Counted from the stretch's first letter, positions 1-8,664 are shown. The stretch is DNA of 64,000 bases from Aurantibacter crassamenti (GCF_016811105.1 NZ_JAFBGM010000001.1:823031-887030), one strand, 5' to 3'. Made by a program: numbers and translations. The notes: generated by a model from the letters alone, not told the origin.

Positions 1-515
1 TTAACTCCATCTAGAGCAGAGCACCAAGCATGCATACGTTTTCTTTGACTATCTATCAACGCATTTAAGGGATACAAGAAAATAGCATTTACTCCATCTT
101 GATTTTTACAGTTCTCATGAATATCATGTATAACAGGTAGCATAAAACATTCTGTCTTACCAGAACCTGTTCCAGTAGTAACTGCAATCGAATTCTTTTT
201 ATCCAAAAGCATTTTCCAACTTTCTAATTGGTGTTTGTATGGTTTTCTGTCCTTTGGGAATCTAAAATCTTTGTCTTTAATAGCATCTAAAGCATTTATA
301 AACTCTTGATTAAATATTCCTGCAGATTCTCCAAACTCAATTTTACCTTGTTCCCACGGAAAAGTATTTTGAAAAACCGCGTCTGCCATGATAGGCTCTT
401 GAGAAAGTAAAAATCTAAAATAGTCCTGAATTTCTTTATCTCCTGTAGCCCAAAGCGAAAGAATTGCATCGGTTAATCTATTTTCTGTTTTAGAATAAAA
501 GTCTTTGAAATTCAT
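1..515 (-). CDS. DEAD/DEAH-box helicase, DruE-like (N-terminal 171 residues only)
   Basis: The gene runs off the left edge, so only the N-terminus is visible, reading from ATG at 515. A short N-terminal region holds ADAVFQNTFPWE (residues 44-55), a stretch I associate with DruE-type helicases. A Q-motif-like YKHQ (93-96), a Walker A TGTGSGKTE (114-122) and a motif Ia-like YPLNALIDSQ (148-157) follow; the YPLNAL variant is usual in large defence-associated and Lhr-like helicases. Motifs II to VI lie outside the window. The start codon is 4 bases after the stop of the upstream gene, so the two are almost certainly cotranscribed and translationally coupled. A nucleic-acid-dependent ATPase is well supported. 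Assignment to Druantia DruE is inference from these motifs and the neighbour. Confidence 0.8.
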   Translation of the reverse strand, partial: MNFKDFYSKTENRLTDAILSLWATGDKEIQDYFRFLLSQEPIMADAVFQNTFPWEQGKIEFGESAGIFNQEFINALDAIKDKDFRFPKDRKPYKHQLESWKMLLDKKNSIAVTTGTGSGKTECFMLPVIHDIHENCKNQDGVNAIFLYPLNALIDSQRKRMHAWCSALDGV

Positions 516-519
516 AGGT

Positions 520-3500
520 TTAGTTTCCGTTAAGGACATGTAAAATGATACTATTGTAAAAATCTGGTTTCAAATATTGGCTATATTGGATATTTCTTCT
601 AATTACATCTCTAAATTCACCACCACCCCATATAGGGTTCTTATTTTCAATATTGTTAATTGATTCTGCAACTGCAATTGGTGATCTCAATAATACTTTT
701 ACTGCTTTATGCTGTTCGATATGAACACTATAATTATCACTAATCTTAGGACTATAATATGGAAGTTCTTTTAATACTCTTTCACCTAATTGCTGACGAA
801 GATCTAATATATCTCGTTGAGTAATACTGTTAGTCTCGATTTTGGCTCCACTAATAAATTTGAAAAGTTTCGTCTGACCATTTAAACTTAAATAGGATGA
901 AAGAAGTTCTAGAATATGATTGTAGTAGTTATTACCAGTAAGCTCATTAACTTCTTCAATAGCATTACCCCAATCTATTTTCGAAATCCAATGAAAACAA
1001 AAACCTAAATCTTTCTCCATCTCTGGGATAACATTTTGGATATATTCATTCGGATCATGGTGATTAATACCCAAATAGAGAAAAGCTCTTGACGCCACAT
1101 TCGAACTCCTGGAAATTGCTCTTAATTGGTCAAAAGTTGAGAATGGGATATCAAAATCTATACAGATTTTAAAATAAGACAATACTTGTTTCCAAATTTC
1201 ATCGCTGAAACCCGTTGAAGAAAGATTGGTATGATAATTTTCAATTCTTTCTGCCTTATCAATACCCGAGTAAAATTCAGTGGTCTTAACAAATCTTGGC
1301 ATCAACTGCTTACCATCTATTTTAGAAGAAAAAACTATCAATTCATTAGATTCAATAGTTTCTGGAATTTCATAACCGTTTTCTGACTTAATTAAAGCAA
1401 TTGGTGTTATATTTTCGGAATTACAATTTAAAGCTACGGCATATAATTCTAATTTATCACTTGAGTTAAAAACATCTACACAGGACTCTAATTGATTACC
1501 AACATCTAGCATATGACTAAAGCCCGAAATTTTATAACTCCTTCTATAACTTCCCTCCGACAATTCTAGGGTTACTGTATTTTCATGATTCATGACATCA
1601 GCTAAATACAAAAGCCTAACAATTTCATCTTTATAAGCTATTAATGGCTGTGTTGATTCCTTGATTTCCTTTGTAATCTTAACATCTGATTTTAAGCTAT
1701 TCTTTAGCTTTAATAAGGTTTCTCGTTTTGGAGTACTTAATATTCTTAGTCCATAAAGGTTCGCAAGAGACAAAGGCTGGTTCTCATCAATAATTCCGCC
1801 TTCACAATCAGTAATTGCCATTCCTTGAAATGGAGAACGCATATCGAAAAACAATTTCTTTTTATTAGAAAGCCCAAAAGAACCTTTTATAATGGAAGGT
1901 ACTTTTAACTTTTCTTTGTTTACTTTTAATGAATATCGATTTTCAGTTTGTTCCATCTGGACCAAATCTGTTTCACTTAATTTCAATTCATAAAAATCAT
2001 TATTACTGAAATCAACGATAGCAGAATCAATAGTTTGCTCTAAGAATCTAACTTTTAAATTTCCAATATTGAAAAAAGTGTCATGAGCAATTACCCCATC
2101 TTTCTCTATTTTTAAATCATAACAGCCTTTTGAAATGTTTTTTATTCTACTAAGACTTTCCCATTCTTCTTTACCTTTATGCCTTTTAATAAAAGTTGTA
2201 AAACGAGTATTGTTTATATCATAACCAGAATCATCATATAAAAGAATTTTAGGAACACCCTGGGTAACGGCTAAAATTGATTTTAACATCCAACTTGGAC
2301 GTTTACTTTCAATAACCCAATCAAATGAATCAACACCACTTATATAGGTGTTTTGTTCATTCTCACTCTGAATTTCAATTTCACCTTCAAATGAAACCCA
2401 AGAAAGAGTCTTATCATAAATAGAAATATTAGTTGCTGGTAAAAAACAATGCCAATTATTTGGGTAAAGTAAAGCAGCATCATTATTCGATACAGTATAC
2501 CCCTTTACTAATCGCCATTCGTTATCATTAAATCTTGACCATAAACTTGGTTCATCTAAATTGGGAATAGTTTGAATAAATTCAGGTAACTCAGTTTTTA
2601 AATCATCACCAACCACATAAGTATGAGGGATACCTTCTAAGATATCTCTCTCTTCATTTTGACTGCCATACCAATCCGTTTTATATTTACCATTAGCCAT
2701 TTTACGAAAAACACACACTAGATTATCATCCATAAAGAATTGATAATTTCTTTCGGTGGGTTCAAATCTTAAAATATCACTTAAGGCTTCTTTTGTATAA
2801 GTATCTGCAAAACCTAATCTTAGCGTAATTTTTGGCGTATCATTTTTAAAATTTAACAACCAATAATTCTTAGGTTTAGATTGTCTTTTTTTCTTAACTA
2901 ATGAATTCCGTTTAATTTTTAAAGCAGTTGAAATTTCTTTCAACGATTCCTCACTTTCAAATAACGAATCATATGCCCCGTCATCATTTAGAATAGATCT
3001 GACTATTTCAAAACAATTTTCATAAATAGTATCGTTCTGACTAGATTTAGGTAATAAATCTATGATATGGTTTTTAAATATAAAATCTTCTATAGATTCC
3101 GGTTGTTCTTCTAAAACTGCCTCCAAAAAAACCTTATAAACTCCTTTATTTTCAGCAATATGCTTTAATGGCAACCCACCTTGCAACAATAATGTTTTAA
3201 AATAAAGTGTATTTTGTTTTTTAATCCATTTTACCCCTAGCTGTCGTGCACCAATTTTAGCAAGTTTAAAAAACTCTTCTTTTGTCAGGTTATATTTAAG
3301 ATTACCCCCTATCGATTCAAATATTTCTTGCTTACTCGGTATACCACCATTATACTTTCGTTTCCACCATACAGCATAGTATAAACAAACGTCTTTAGGG
3401 TCTAAATTATAATTTTGCCCATATTTTAGAGTAGAAATAAGCCTATCTAAATCTTCATCACTCATTTCATATTTCCATAAAGCTTGTTTTTTATCTTGAT

Positions 3501-3540
3501 CACTTTTTTTTGATATCGTTAAGGTTTGAAAAAAAGACAT
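520..3540 (-). CDS. STY4851/ECs_5259 (YjiT)-like protein, probable DruH of a type III Druantia-like system
   Basis: A 1006-residue protein with no signal peptide or membrane segment and no enzymatic motif that I recognise. The N-terminus carries LWKYEMSDEDLDRL (21-34) and LYYAVWWKRKYNGG (53-66); from memory this L-Y-x-A-x-W-W-R/K signature is characteristic of the STY4851/ECs_5259 family, which sits beside large DEAD/DEAH helicases in proteobacterial islands and appears to match DruH of type III Druantia. The rest is beta-rich and rich in Lys and Ser. It lies between the WYL regulator (139-bp gap upstream) and the helicase (4-bp gap downstream). Its molecular role is unknown. Confidence that the gene is real is very high; the family call is moderate and the Druantia assignment depends on the pairing. 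Confidence 0.7.
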   Translation of the reverse strand: MSFFQTLTISKKSDQDKKQALWKYEMSDEDLDRLISTLKYGQNYNLDPKDVCLYYAVWWKRKYNGGIPSKQEIFESIGGNLKYNLTKEEFFKLAKIGARQLGVKWIKKQNTLYFKTLLLQGGLPLKHIAENKGVYKVFLEAVLEEQPESIEDFIFKNHIIDLLPKSSQNDTIYENCFEIVRSILNDDGAYDSLFESEESLKEISTALKIKRNSLVKKKRQSKPKNYWLLNFKNDTPKITLRLGFADTYTKEALSDILRFEPTERNYQFFMDDNLVCVFRKMANGKYKTDWYGSQNEERDILEGIPHTYVVGDDLKTELPEFIQTIPNLDEPSLWSRFNDNEWRLVKGYTVSNNDAALLYPNNWHCFLPATNISIYDKTLSWVSFEGEIEIQSENEQNTYISGVDSFDWVIESKRPSWMLKSILAVTQGVPKILLYDDSGYDINNTRFTTFIKRHKGKEEWESLSRIKNISKGCYDLKIEKDGVIAHDTFFNIGNLKVRFLEQTIDSAIVDFSNNDFYELKLSETDLVQMEQTENRYSLKVNKEKLKVPSIIKGSFGLSNKKKLFFDMRSPFQGMAITDCEGGIIDENQPLSLANLYGLRILSTPKRETLLKLKNSLKSDVKITKEIKESTQPLIAYKDEIVRLLYLADVMNHENTVTLELSEGSYRRSYKISGFSHMLDVGNQLESCVDVFNSSDKLELYAVALNCNSENITPIALIKSENGYEIPETIESNELIVFSSKIDGKQLMPRFVKTTEFYSGIDKAERIENYHTNLSSTGFSDEIWKQVLSYFKICIDFDIPFSTFDQLRAISRSSNVASRAFLYLGINHHDPNEYIQNVIPEMEKDLGFCFHWISKIDWGNAIEEVNELTGNNYYNHILELLSSYLSLNGQTKLFKFISGAKIETNSITQRDILDLRQQLGERVLKELPYYSPKISDNYSVHIEQHKAVKVLLRSPIAVAESINNIENKNPIWGGGEFRDVIRRNIQYSQYLKPDFYNSIILHVLNGN

Positions 3541-3596
3541 AGATCATTCTGGTATTATGATAGTTCGTTAATTTATCTTATTTAAATATAATTTGA

Positions 3597-3612
3597 TTAC
3601 GGTTTACTGTAA
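3597..3612. promoter_or_regulatory. operator-like palindrome upstream of the DruH-like gene, site 1
   Basis: TTACGG-TTTA-CTGTAA is an imperfect inverted repeat with 5 of 6 base pairs, in the 139-bp gap between the WYL regulator and the DruH-like gene. It shares the core CGGT...ACTG with the palindrome at 3662-3676. WYL regulators usually bind inverted repeats near the defence genes they control, so autoregulation or operon control is a reasonable inference. No direct evidence of binding. Confidence 0.35.
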
Positions 3613-3661
3613 AACGACCTGTTTGGTTTTATAAATCTGACGTAAAATACCGAAATAACTA

Positions 3662-3676
3662 TGCGGTATAACTGCA
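3662..3676. promoter_or_regulatory. operator-like palindrome upstream of the DruH-like gene, site 2
   Basis: TGCGGT-ATA-ACTGCA pairs at 5 of 6 positions and lies 3 bp beyond the stop codon of the WYL gene, about 65 bp from the similar site 1. Read on the minus strand both sites contain CAGT(W)nACCG. Two related half-site pairs in one short gap make chance less likely, but the sites were found by eye. Confidence 0.35.
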
Positions 3677-3679
3677 CAA

Positions 3680-4684
3680 TTAATGTTCGTAGAGATTATT
3701 CATGGATTTAATTTGCTTTGCTACTTCAATGCGTAAAATTTTTGGCTCTAAAACTTGAACATCTTGACCGTAGGATAATATTTGTTGAACAAGCTCCCTA
3801 TTAATTATTGTATCAAACCAAACCTGATTCTTTTTATCTATTTCAAAAAACAAATCATACCCTGGATGAAAAGGCTTAGTTTTAAAATATTCTTCTCGAC
3901 CGTTATAAAAACGTAAAACAACCCTTTCTTTTGTAGAGTTCAAGGGCTTTACAATACCTACCATGGAATTAAAAAACCTATGCCAATCAGTATTTGATTT
4001 TACATAAATTACTTGTTTGTTTTTTTTGAAATCAATTAAACGCTCATCTAATGGAATACTCCAATTTTTAATATTTTTAGCATCATTGAACCCGAATACA
4101 AACCATCTATTGTTATATTGTTTTAAAACATGTGGATGAAATTCGTATGTAGTTACTTCTTTATCCTTAAACCCTTTATATGTTATGGTTAAGACCATTT
4201 TATTATTAATGGCATGATAGATTGGTTTCAAAAATTTTATCCCCTTGTACTCATCGTTATGATCATAAAACAAAATATTGATATTTTCATTTTTTTGCTT
4301 TTGCTCTTCTTCTTGGAACTTTAATAACGCTTCAGCTAATCTGTCATATTTTGGGTGGTTCTCAAATCGTTCTAGCAATTGTTGAGCTGCATCTATTAAA
4401 TATTGTTCATAATCAAGTAAGGGTCTATCTGCAATCGTAAAAGATGAATCTGAATATTTTAATATTCTAGCTTTTTCTGGAAGTGGGGCGGCAAAGCCAT
4501 TAATGTTATCTCGAAATACCTTTAAGTCTTCCCTAAGTGTTCTGACAGAGATTCTCTCATCTGGATAATGAATTTCAAGAGCAGTATTGAGAGCTATTAA
4601 TAAATCTTCGAATGAATAAGCTCTTTTCCTAAAATACTCATCTAAAATATTATATCGCAGATGTGCGTGTTTACTGTTGGCCAT
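3680..4684 (-). CDS. WYL-domain transcriptional regulator
   Basis: 334 residues. The first ~65 residues look like a winged-helix DNA-binding domain (SVRTLREDLKVF at 46-57 as the likely recognition helix). The WYL domain spans about 150-230, with the core HPHVLKQYNNRWFVFGF (183-199) where RWFVF replaces the classical W-Y-L. A C-terminal WCX-like region runs to the end. WYL regulators sense ligands, often nucleotides or nucleic acid fragments, and many control phage-defence operons. This one is upstream of, and on the same strand as, the DruH-like and helicase genes, which fits a local regulator. The start is ATG at 4684; no strong ribosome binding site is seen, as usual in this phylum. Confidence 0.88.
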   Translation of the reverse strand: MANSKHAHLRYNILDEYFRKRAYSFEDLLIALNTALEIHYPDERISVRTLREDLKVFRDNINGFAAPLPEKARILKYSDSSFTIADRPLLDYEQYLIDAAQQLLERFENHPKYDRLAEALLKFQEEEQKQKNENINILFYDHNDEYKGIKFLKPIYHAINNKMVLTITYKGFKDKEVTTYEFHPHVLKQYNNRWFVFGFNDAKNIKNWSIPLDERLIDFKKNKQVIYVKSNTDWHRFFNSMVGIVKPLNSTKERVVLRFYNGREEYFKTKPFHPGYDLFFEIDKKNQVWFDTIINRELVQQILSYGQDVQVLEPKILRIEVAKQIKSMNNLYEH

Positions 4685-5036
4685 AAATTTAAAAAAATTA
4701 TAGCCGTTAAATTAATCAAAAATCATACGAAGTATTTAATATCCAAGTAAGTTTCATTTTTGAAAAAACATTAATTACTATAAATAAATTGCATAATCAA
4801 CTGTCAACACCTCTTTTTCCCTCATAATTTCCCATTTCTCCTTCGGTTTAGCTTTACAAAGTCTTTTTAAATTAGTATTAAGAGATTATAGTATTCTTCT
4901 TTGGTAAAGACATTAGCAATGCCATTTACATCTTTAGTACGTATATTGATAGTATTTCTATTTACTTAAATTTTAGATAGCATAACTATACCAAATTATT
5001 AATATGTCGCCCCTAATGTTGCCCCTTTTTGTAAAT
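4685..5036. other. AT-rich gap between the defence block and tRNA-Ile, with a possible decayed gene
   Basis: No intact gene. On the minus strand two short open stretches in different frames adjoin: one ends in a stop at 4867-4869 (about 33 codons, containing FTKEEYYNLL) and the next ends at 4778 (about 34 codons, containing LKRLCKAKPKEKWEIMREKE). Joined by a single frameshift they would make one hydrophilic C-terminal protein fragment, so this may be a gene remnant. Near 5008-5030 there is an imperfect tandem repeat (GGGGCAACATTA / GGGGCGACATATTA on the minus strand). No integrase could be recognised. Confidence 0.3.
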
Positions 5037-5040
5037 AAAA

Positions 5041-5078
5041 AAACCGTAATATGCTAAAAATTAACATATTACGGTTTT
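5041..5078. terminator. bidirectional intrinsic terminator downstream of tRNA-Ile
   Basis: AAACCGTAATATG and CATATTACGGTTT form a near-perfect 13-bp stem around an 11-nt loop, with A-runs and T-runs on both sides so that it can work in either direction. It lies just 3' of the minus-strand tRNA and probably ends its transcript. Confidence 0.75.
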
Positions 5079-5084
5079 AAAGAG

Positions 5085-5158
5085 TGGTCCCACCTGGACT
5101 CGAACCAGGGACCACCTGATTATGAGTCAGGTGCTCTAACCAGCTGAGCTATAGGACC
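5085..5158 (-). tRNA. tRNA-Ile(CAU), lysidine type; elongator tRNA-Met is the alternative
   Basis: A full cloverleaf reads on the minus strand: acceptor GGTCCTA with TGGGACC, D-arm AGCTCAGCTGGTTAGAGC, anticodon arm CCTGA-CTCATAA-TCAGG and T-arm with GGTTCGAGTCC. The anticodon is CAU, discriminator A73, and CCA is not encoded. C4-G69 and C5-G68 in the acceptor stem are the pairs that TilS recognises in tRNA-Ile2, which favours isoleucine over methionine. The 3' end faces the defence block, the side where islands normally integrate. Confidence 0.88.
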
Positions 5159-5290
5159 GGTTATATTATTTTCAACATGTCACTAATTAACGATACCGTT
5201 AAAAGCGATGGCAAATTTACACATTACCACCAACTACGCAAAATATTGCTCTTTCATTTACTCATTTTATGCATAAAAAATCATGTTGCC

Positions 5291-5707
5291 CTAAATTGAT
5301 GACTCAGAAGAAGCTTCTTGGCAGAGCTCAATCAATATGCCATTTGCTGATTTAGGATGAACAAATGCAACTAATTTATTGTCTGCTCCTAATTTAGGAG
5401 CTTCATTTATCAAGGTAAATCCTTCTTTTTTTAATCGCGCCATTTCGGCCACAATATCAGTCACAGCAAAGGCTACATGGTGCACACCTTCTCCTTTTTT
5501 TGCAATAAATTTAGCAATTGCACTATCTTCTGAAGTAGCTTCTAGTAATTCTATTTTATTAGGTCCTGTTTTAAAAAACGAAGTACGAACACCCTCAGAA
5601 GCTACTTCTTCAATTTTATAATGGGCAGAGCCCAATAATTTTTCAAAAAGTAAATTAGAAGCTTCCAAATTTTGTACGGCGATACCTAAATGTTCAATTT
5701 TATTCAT
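5291..5707 (-). CDS. mce: methylmalonyl-CoA epimerase
   Basis: 138 residues from ATG at 5707; an upstream in-frame ATG would add nine residues that do not belong to the family. The fold is a vicinal-oxygen-chelate (glyoxalase) domain in two halves: KIEHLGIAVQNLE at the start carries the first metal-binding His, GVHHVAFAV in the middle the second, and GILIELCQ near the end the metal-binding Glu. The enzyme interconverts (2R)- and (2S)-methylmalonyl-CoA in the propionate/succinate route and is cytoplasmic. It is divergent from rbfA. Length matches the family. Confidence 0.9.
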   Translation of the reverse strand: MNKIEHLGIAVQNLEASNLLFEKLLGSAHYKIEEVASEGVRTSFFKTGPNKIELLEATSEDSAIAKFIAKKGEGVHHVAFAVTDIVAEMARLKKEGFTLINEAPKLGADNKLVAFVHPKSANGILIELCQEASSESSI

Positions 5708-5802
5708 AATTCTAATTTTACCCCTATAATTCAAAAATGCAACTCCCTCAAAATTACGATTTTGATCGCTGTAACAATAGTTCTCGGTTCTCGAATATAT
5801 CG

Positions 5803-5810
5803 TATTTTTG
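5803..5810 (+). promoter_or_regulatory. -7 element (TAnnTTTG) directly upstream of rbfA
   Basis: TATTTTTG matches the Bacteroidota -7 consensus TAnnTTTG exactly and ends 4 bases before the rbfA ATG at 5815. Transcription would therefore start at or within a few bases of the start codon. No clear TTG at the -33 position was found, so the call is tentative. Confidence 0.4.
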
Positions 5811-5814
5811 TGCC

Positions 5815-6207
5815 ATGGAAACGCAAAGACAGAAGAAGATAGCAGGAGTCATTCAAAAGGATATCGTAGATATTCTTCAACGTGCAGCTATAGATGGTGG
5901 ACTAAAAGGTATAATAATCTCAGTAACAAAAGTATCAGTTACTACAGATTTGTCTATTGCCAAGGTGTATTTGAGCATTTTTCCGGTTAAAGCTGCTCAA
6001 GAACTTTTAGAGGGTATAAAAAGTAATCAACCTTTAATTAAGCATGAGCTATCACAACGCACAAAACATCAATTAAGAAGAGTACCTCAACTTCAGTTTT
6101 ATATTGATGATTCTCTCGATTATATTGAAAACATTGAAAAGTCTTTAAAGGGAGATGAAAACCCAATTGAGAATCGTGATTTGCTAGACAAAAGAAAGAA
6201 AATTTGA
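5815..6207 (+). CDS. rbfA: 30S ribosome-binding factor A
   Basis: 130 residues starting METQRQKK; the frame stays open upstream but METQRQKK is the typical flavobacterial N-terminus and sits right after a -7 promoter element. The KH-like domain is seen in the run KVSVTTDLSIAKVYLSIFP, followed by LRRVPQLQFYIDDSLDY, the conserved C-terminal signature of RbfA. It assists late maturation of the 16S rRNA 5' end in the 30S subunit. Its TGA stop overlaps the TTG start of the next gene, giving tight coupling. Confidence 0.93.
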   Translation: METQRQKKIAGVIQKDIVDILQRAAIDGGLKGIIISVTKVSVTTDLSIAKVYLSIFPVKAAQELLEGIKSNQPLIKHELSQRTKHQLRRVPQLQFYIDDSLDYIENIEKSLKGDENPIENRDLLDKRKKI

Positions 6208-7400
6208 ATTTCACCTATTACATCGCTCAGCGTTATGTGCGGTCTAAGAGCAGCCAAAATGCTGTTAATATTATCAATTTTATTACTTTTTTAGTTACCG
6301 TAATTGGTTCGGCAGCTTTGTTTATTGTTCTTTCTGGCTTTTCAGGATTAAAAACATTCAGCCTTTCTTTTAGTAATTCATTTGACCCTGATTTAAAAGC
6401 GCTACCCGCAACCGGAAAATTTTTCTCAATACCACAAGATGCTGAAAAAGCACTAAATAATCTTAATGGCATTGCTTCCTACTCGCGTGAAATTGAAGAA
6501 AAAGTCTATCTCACCCATAAAGAAACTGGTGATATAGCTATTATTAAAGGGGTTGATGATTCATATGTACGTACAACCGGTGTAGATAGTACTATGATTT
6601 CTGGCAAATGGACTATTGATGAAAAAAGAGGCGTAGCTGGTGTTGGTATAATGCGATTGCTCAATTTAACTCAAAACCAATTTAGAAACCCACTAGTAAT
6701 ATTAGTGCCCAAACCAGGCAAGGGGTCCTTCTCACAACAAACCAGTCCATACAATGAGCTACCAATGGTTATTGGTGGCATTTATTCTGTGGAGGAAAAT
6801 TTAGATAAAAAATACATTTTTACTGATATTACAACGGTACAGCGTTTATTAGAAAAAGACAGTACTCAAGTTTCTGGAATCAATTTTAAATTGAGCCCTA
6901 CAACTGATGTTACCACTGCAAAAGCAGAACTAAAAAAAATATTCGGCGATGCAATAATTCTAAAAGATCGTCAAGAATTAAACAGTTCTTTACATCGCAT
7001 GCTGAACACTGAAAATTTAGCTACTTATTTAATCTTCACTTTAGTATTAATCATTGCCCTTTTTAATGTTGTAGGGGCTATAATTATGATGATTTTAGAT
7101 AAGTTGAGCAATTTAAAAACCATGTATAATTTTGGCGCTACATTAAAAGAGTTGCGCCGTATTTACTTTATTCAAGGGATGCTGGTTACAGGTGCCGGTG
7201 GAATAATAGGTGTTTTAATTGGCACTCTATTAATTGGTTCTCAATTATTATTTGGTTGGGTAAAAATCGGATATATCGATTACCCTGTAGAACTAAAATT
7301 AATCAATATAGCAATAGTCTTAGCTACCATTTTTGTGCTAGGTTTTATTGCTGCAAAACTTGCAAGTAGTAGAATAAACAAGAAATTAATCGCGCCTTGA
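6204..7400 (+). CDS. LolC/LolE-type lipoprotein-releasing ABC transporter permease
   Basis: 398 residues starting at TTG 6204, which overlaps the rbfA stop as TTGA; no closer ATG would keep the N-terminal signature. Topology is that of MacB/FtsX-type permeases: one membrane segment at about 25-48, a large periplasmic MacB-like domain (about 50-265) and three C-terminal segments (about 275-395). The N-terminus YYIAQRYVRSK is typical of LolC/LolE. It probably moves lipoproteins from the inner membrane towards the outer membrane with a LolD-type ATPase encoded elsewhere. Position directly after rbfA is common in this family of bacteria. Confidence 0.87.
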   Translation: MNFTYYIAQRYVRSKSSQNAVNIINFITFLVTVIGSAALFIVLSGFSGLKTFSLSFSNSFDPDLKALPATGKFFSIPQDAEKALNNLNGIASYSREIEEKVYLTHKETGDIAIIKGVDDSYVRTTGVDSTMISGKWTIDEKRGVAGVGIMRLLNLTQNQFRNPLVILVPKPGKGSFSQQTSPYNELPMVIGGIYSVEENLDKKYIFTDITTVQRLLEKDSTQVSGINFKLSPTTDVTTAKAELKKIFGDAIILKDRQELNSSLHRMLNTENLATYLIFTLVLIIALFNVVGAIIMMILDKLSNLKTMYNFGATLKELRRIYFIQGMLVTGAGGIIGVLIGTLLIGSQLLFGWVKIGYIDYPVELKLINIAIVLATIFVLGFIAAKLASSRINKKLIAP

Positions 7401-7401
7401 T

Positions 7402-8391
7402 TTAAAACTGGTAATCACCAAACTTATCTAAAACCTCATCAAAAGCTGCGAAAACATCAGGTGATTCATCGCTAGTTACCATCTTCATTCGATAGGGTTT
7501 AAAATCAGGAATACCTTTAAAGTAATTGGTATAATGTCTGCGTGTTTCAAAAACACCCAGCTTCTCCCCTTTCCAATCTATGGCCATTTGTAAATGTCTG
7601 CGTGCTGCATCAACACGTTCTATCATAGTTGGTGGCGCTAATTTTTCGCCTGTTTCAAAAAAGTGTTTTACTTCCTTGAAAAACCAAGGATAACCGATAC
7701 TTGCACGCCCAATCATGGCACCATCTAGTCCGTAATCGTCACGCATTCTTTTTGCAGCTTCAGGCGAATCAATATCACCATTTCCGAAAACAGGAATATG
7801 CATACGCTGATTATTCTTTACTTCAGCAATAGGTTTCCAATCAGCATTGCCTTTATACATTTGAGCACGAGTACGCCCATGTATTGCAATGGCCTTACAG
7901 CCCACATCTTGCAAACGTTCAGCAACCTCAACAATCATGATGGAATCATCATCCCAACCCAATCTTGTTTTTACAGTAATCGGAAGATTTGTTCGTTCAA
8001 CCATAGCTTTGGTTAACGAAACCATTAAATCAATATCTTTTAAAATTCCTGCTCCAGCACCTTTGCTAACCACTTTTTTTACCGGACATCCAAAATTAAT
8101 ATCAATAATATCAGGATTCGATTTCTCAACAATTTCAACCGATTGTAACATCGAATCTAAATTTGCTCCAAAAATCTGAATACCTACAGGCCGTTCTTTT
8201 TCATAGATATCTAATTTCATAACGCTTTTAGCCGCATCACGAATCAATCCTTCTGAAGAAATAAATTCAGTATAAACTACATCTGCACCCTGTTCTTTGC
8301 ATAATGCTCGAAAAGGTGGATCGCTAACGTCTTCCATAGGCGCAAGTAGCAATGGAAATTCTGGAAGCTGTATGTCTCCTATTTTTGGCAT
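7402..8391 (-). CDS. dusB: tRNA-dihydrouridine synthase
   Basis: 329 residues, the full Dus length. FMN-binding TIM barrel: LLLAPMEDVSDPPFR near residue 15-29, the active-site Cys in INFGCPVKKVVSKGAGAG, the Lys in VKTRLGW and the His in AIHGRTRAQMYKG. It reduces uridines in the D-loop of tRNA. DusB-type is the usual single Dus class in this phylum, but the subfamily is inferred. It converges on the permease gene with a 1-bp gap. Confidence 0.93.
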   Translation of the reverse strand: MPKIGDIQLPEFPLLLAPMEDVSDPPFRALCKEQGADVVYTEFISSEGLIRDAAKSVMKLDIYEKERPVGIQIFGANLDSMLQSVEIVEKSNPDIIDINFGCPVKKVVSKGAGAGILKDIDLMVSLTKAMVERTNLPITVKTRLGWDDDSIMIVEVAERLQDVGCKAIAIHGRTRAQMYKGNADWKPIAEVKNNQRMHIPVFGNGDIDSPEAAKRMRDDYGLDGAMIGRASIGYPWFFKEVKHFFETGEKLAPPTMIERVDAARRHLQMAIDWKGEKLGVFETRRHYTNYFKGIPDFKPYRMKMVTSDESPDVFAAFDEVLDKFGDYQF

Positions 8392-8608
8392 TTATTCTTC
8401 AATTTTTCAGGGCTGCAAATTTAAGGAATTTTAAAAGCAATCACCGTTATATTCTGGCAACGTTTCTGTTATCGACTGTATTCAAGTGGAATCATTTATC
8501 ATAAAAAGCCAATTGCAAATTATAGTAAGAAGATATTCGTTAAAAATTGAACAATACAGTCTAGTAATTCAGTAAAAGTTTAAACTATTAGTCCGTCTTA
8601 AAATAATG

Positions 8609-8616
8609 TATCTTTG
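8609..8616 (+). promoter_or_regulatory. -7 promoter element of lepA
   Basis: TATCTTTG matches TAnnTTTG exactly, followed by CC, and lies 48 bp before the lepA start in a 273-bp divergent gap. The -33 TTG is not clear at the expected spacing. The rest of the gap shows no other obvious feature. Confidence 0.5.
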
Positions 8617-8664
8617 CCAGTTAACTAGAGTCCTTTATAGCTTAATTAAACAAGTTTAGCATCA

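Noticed and set aside
5085..5158. elongator tRNA-Met
   Set aside because: CAU anticodon alone is ambiguous; C4-G69/C5-G68 acceptor pairs favour the TilS-modified tRNA-Ile. Kept as the alternative.
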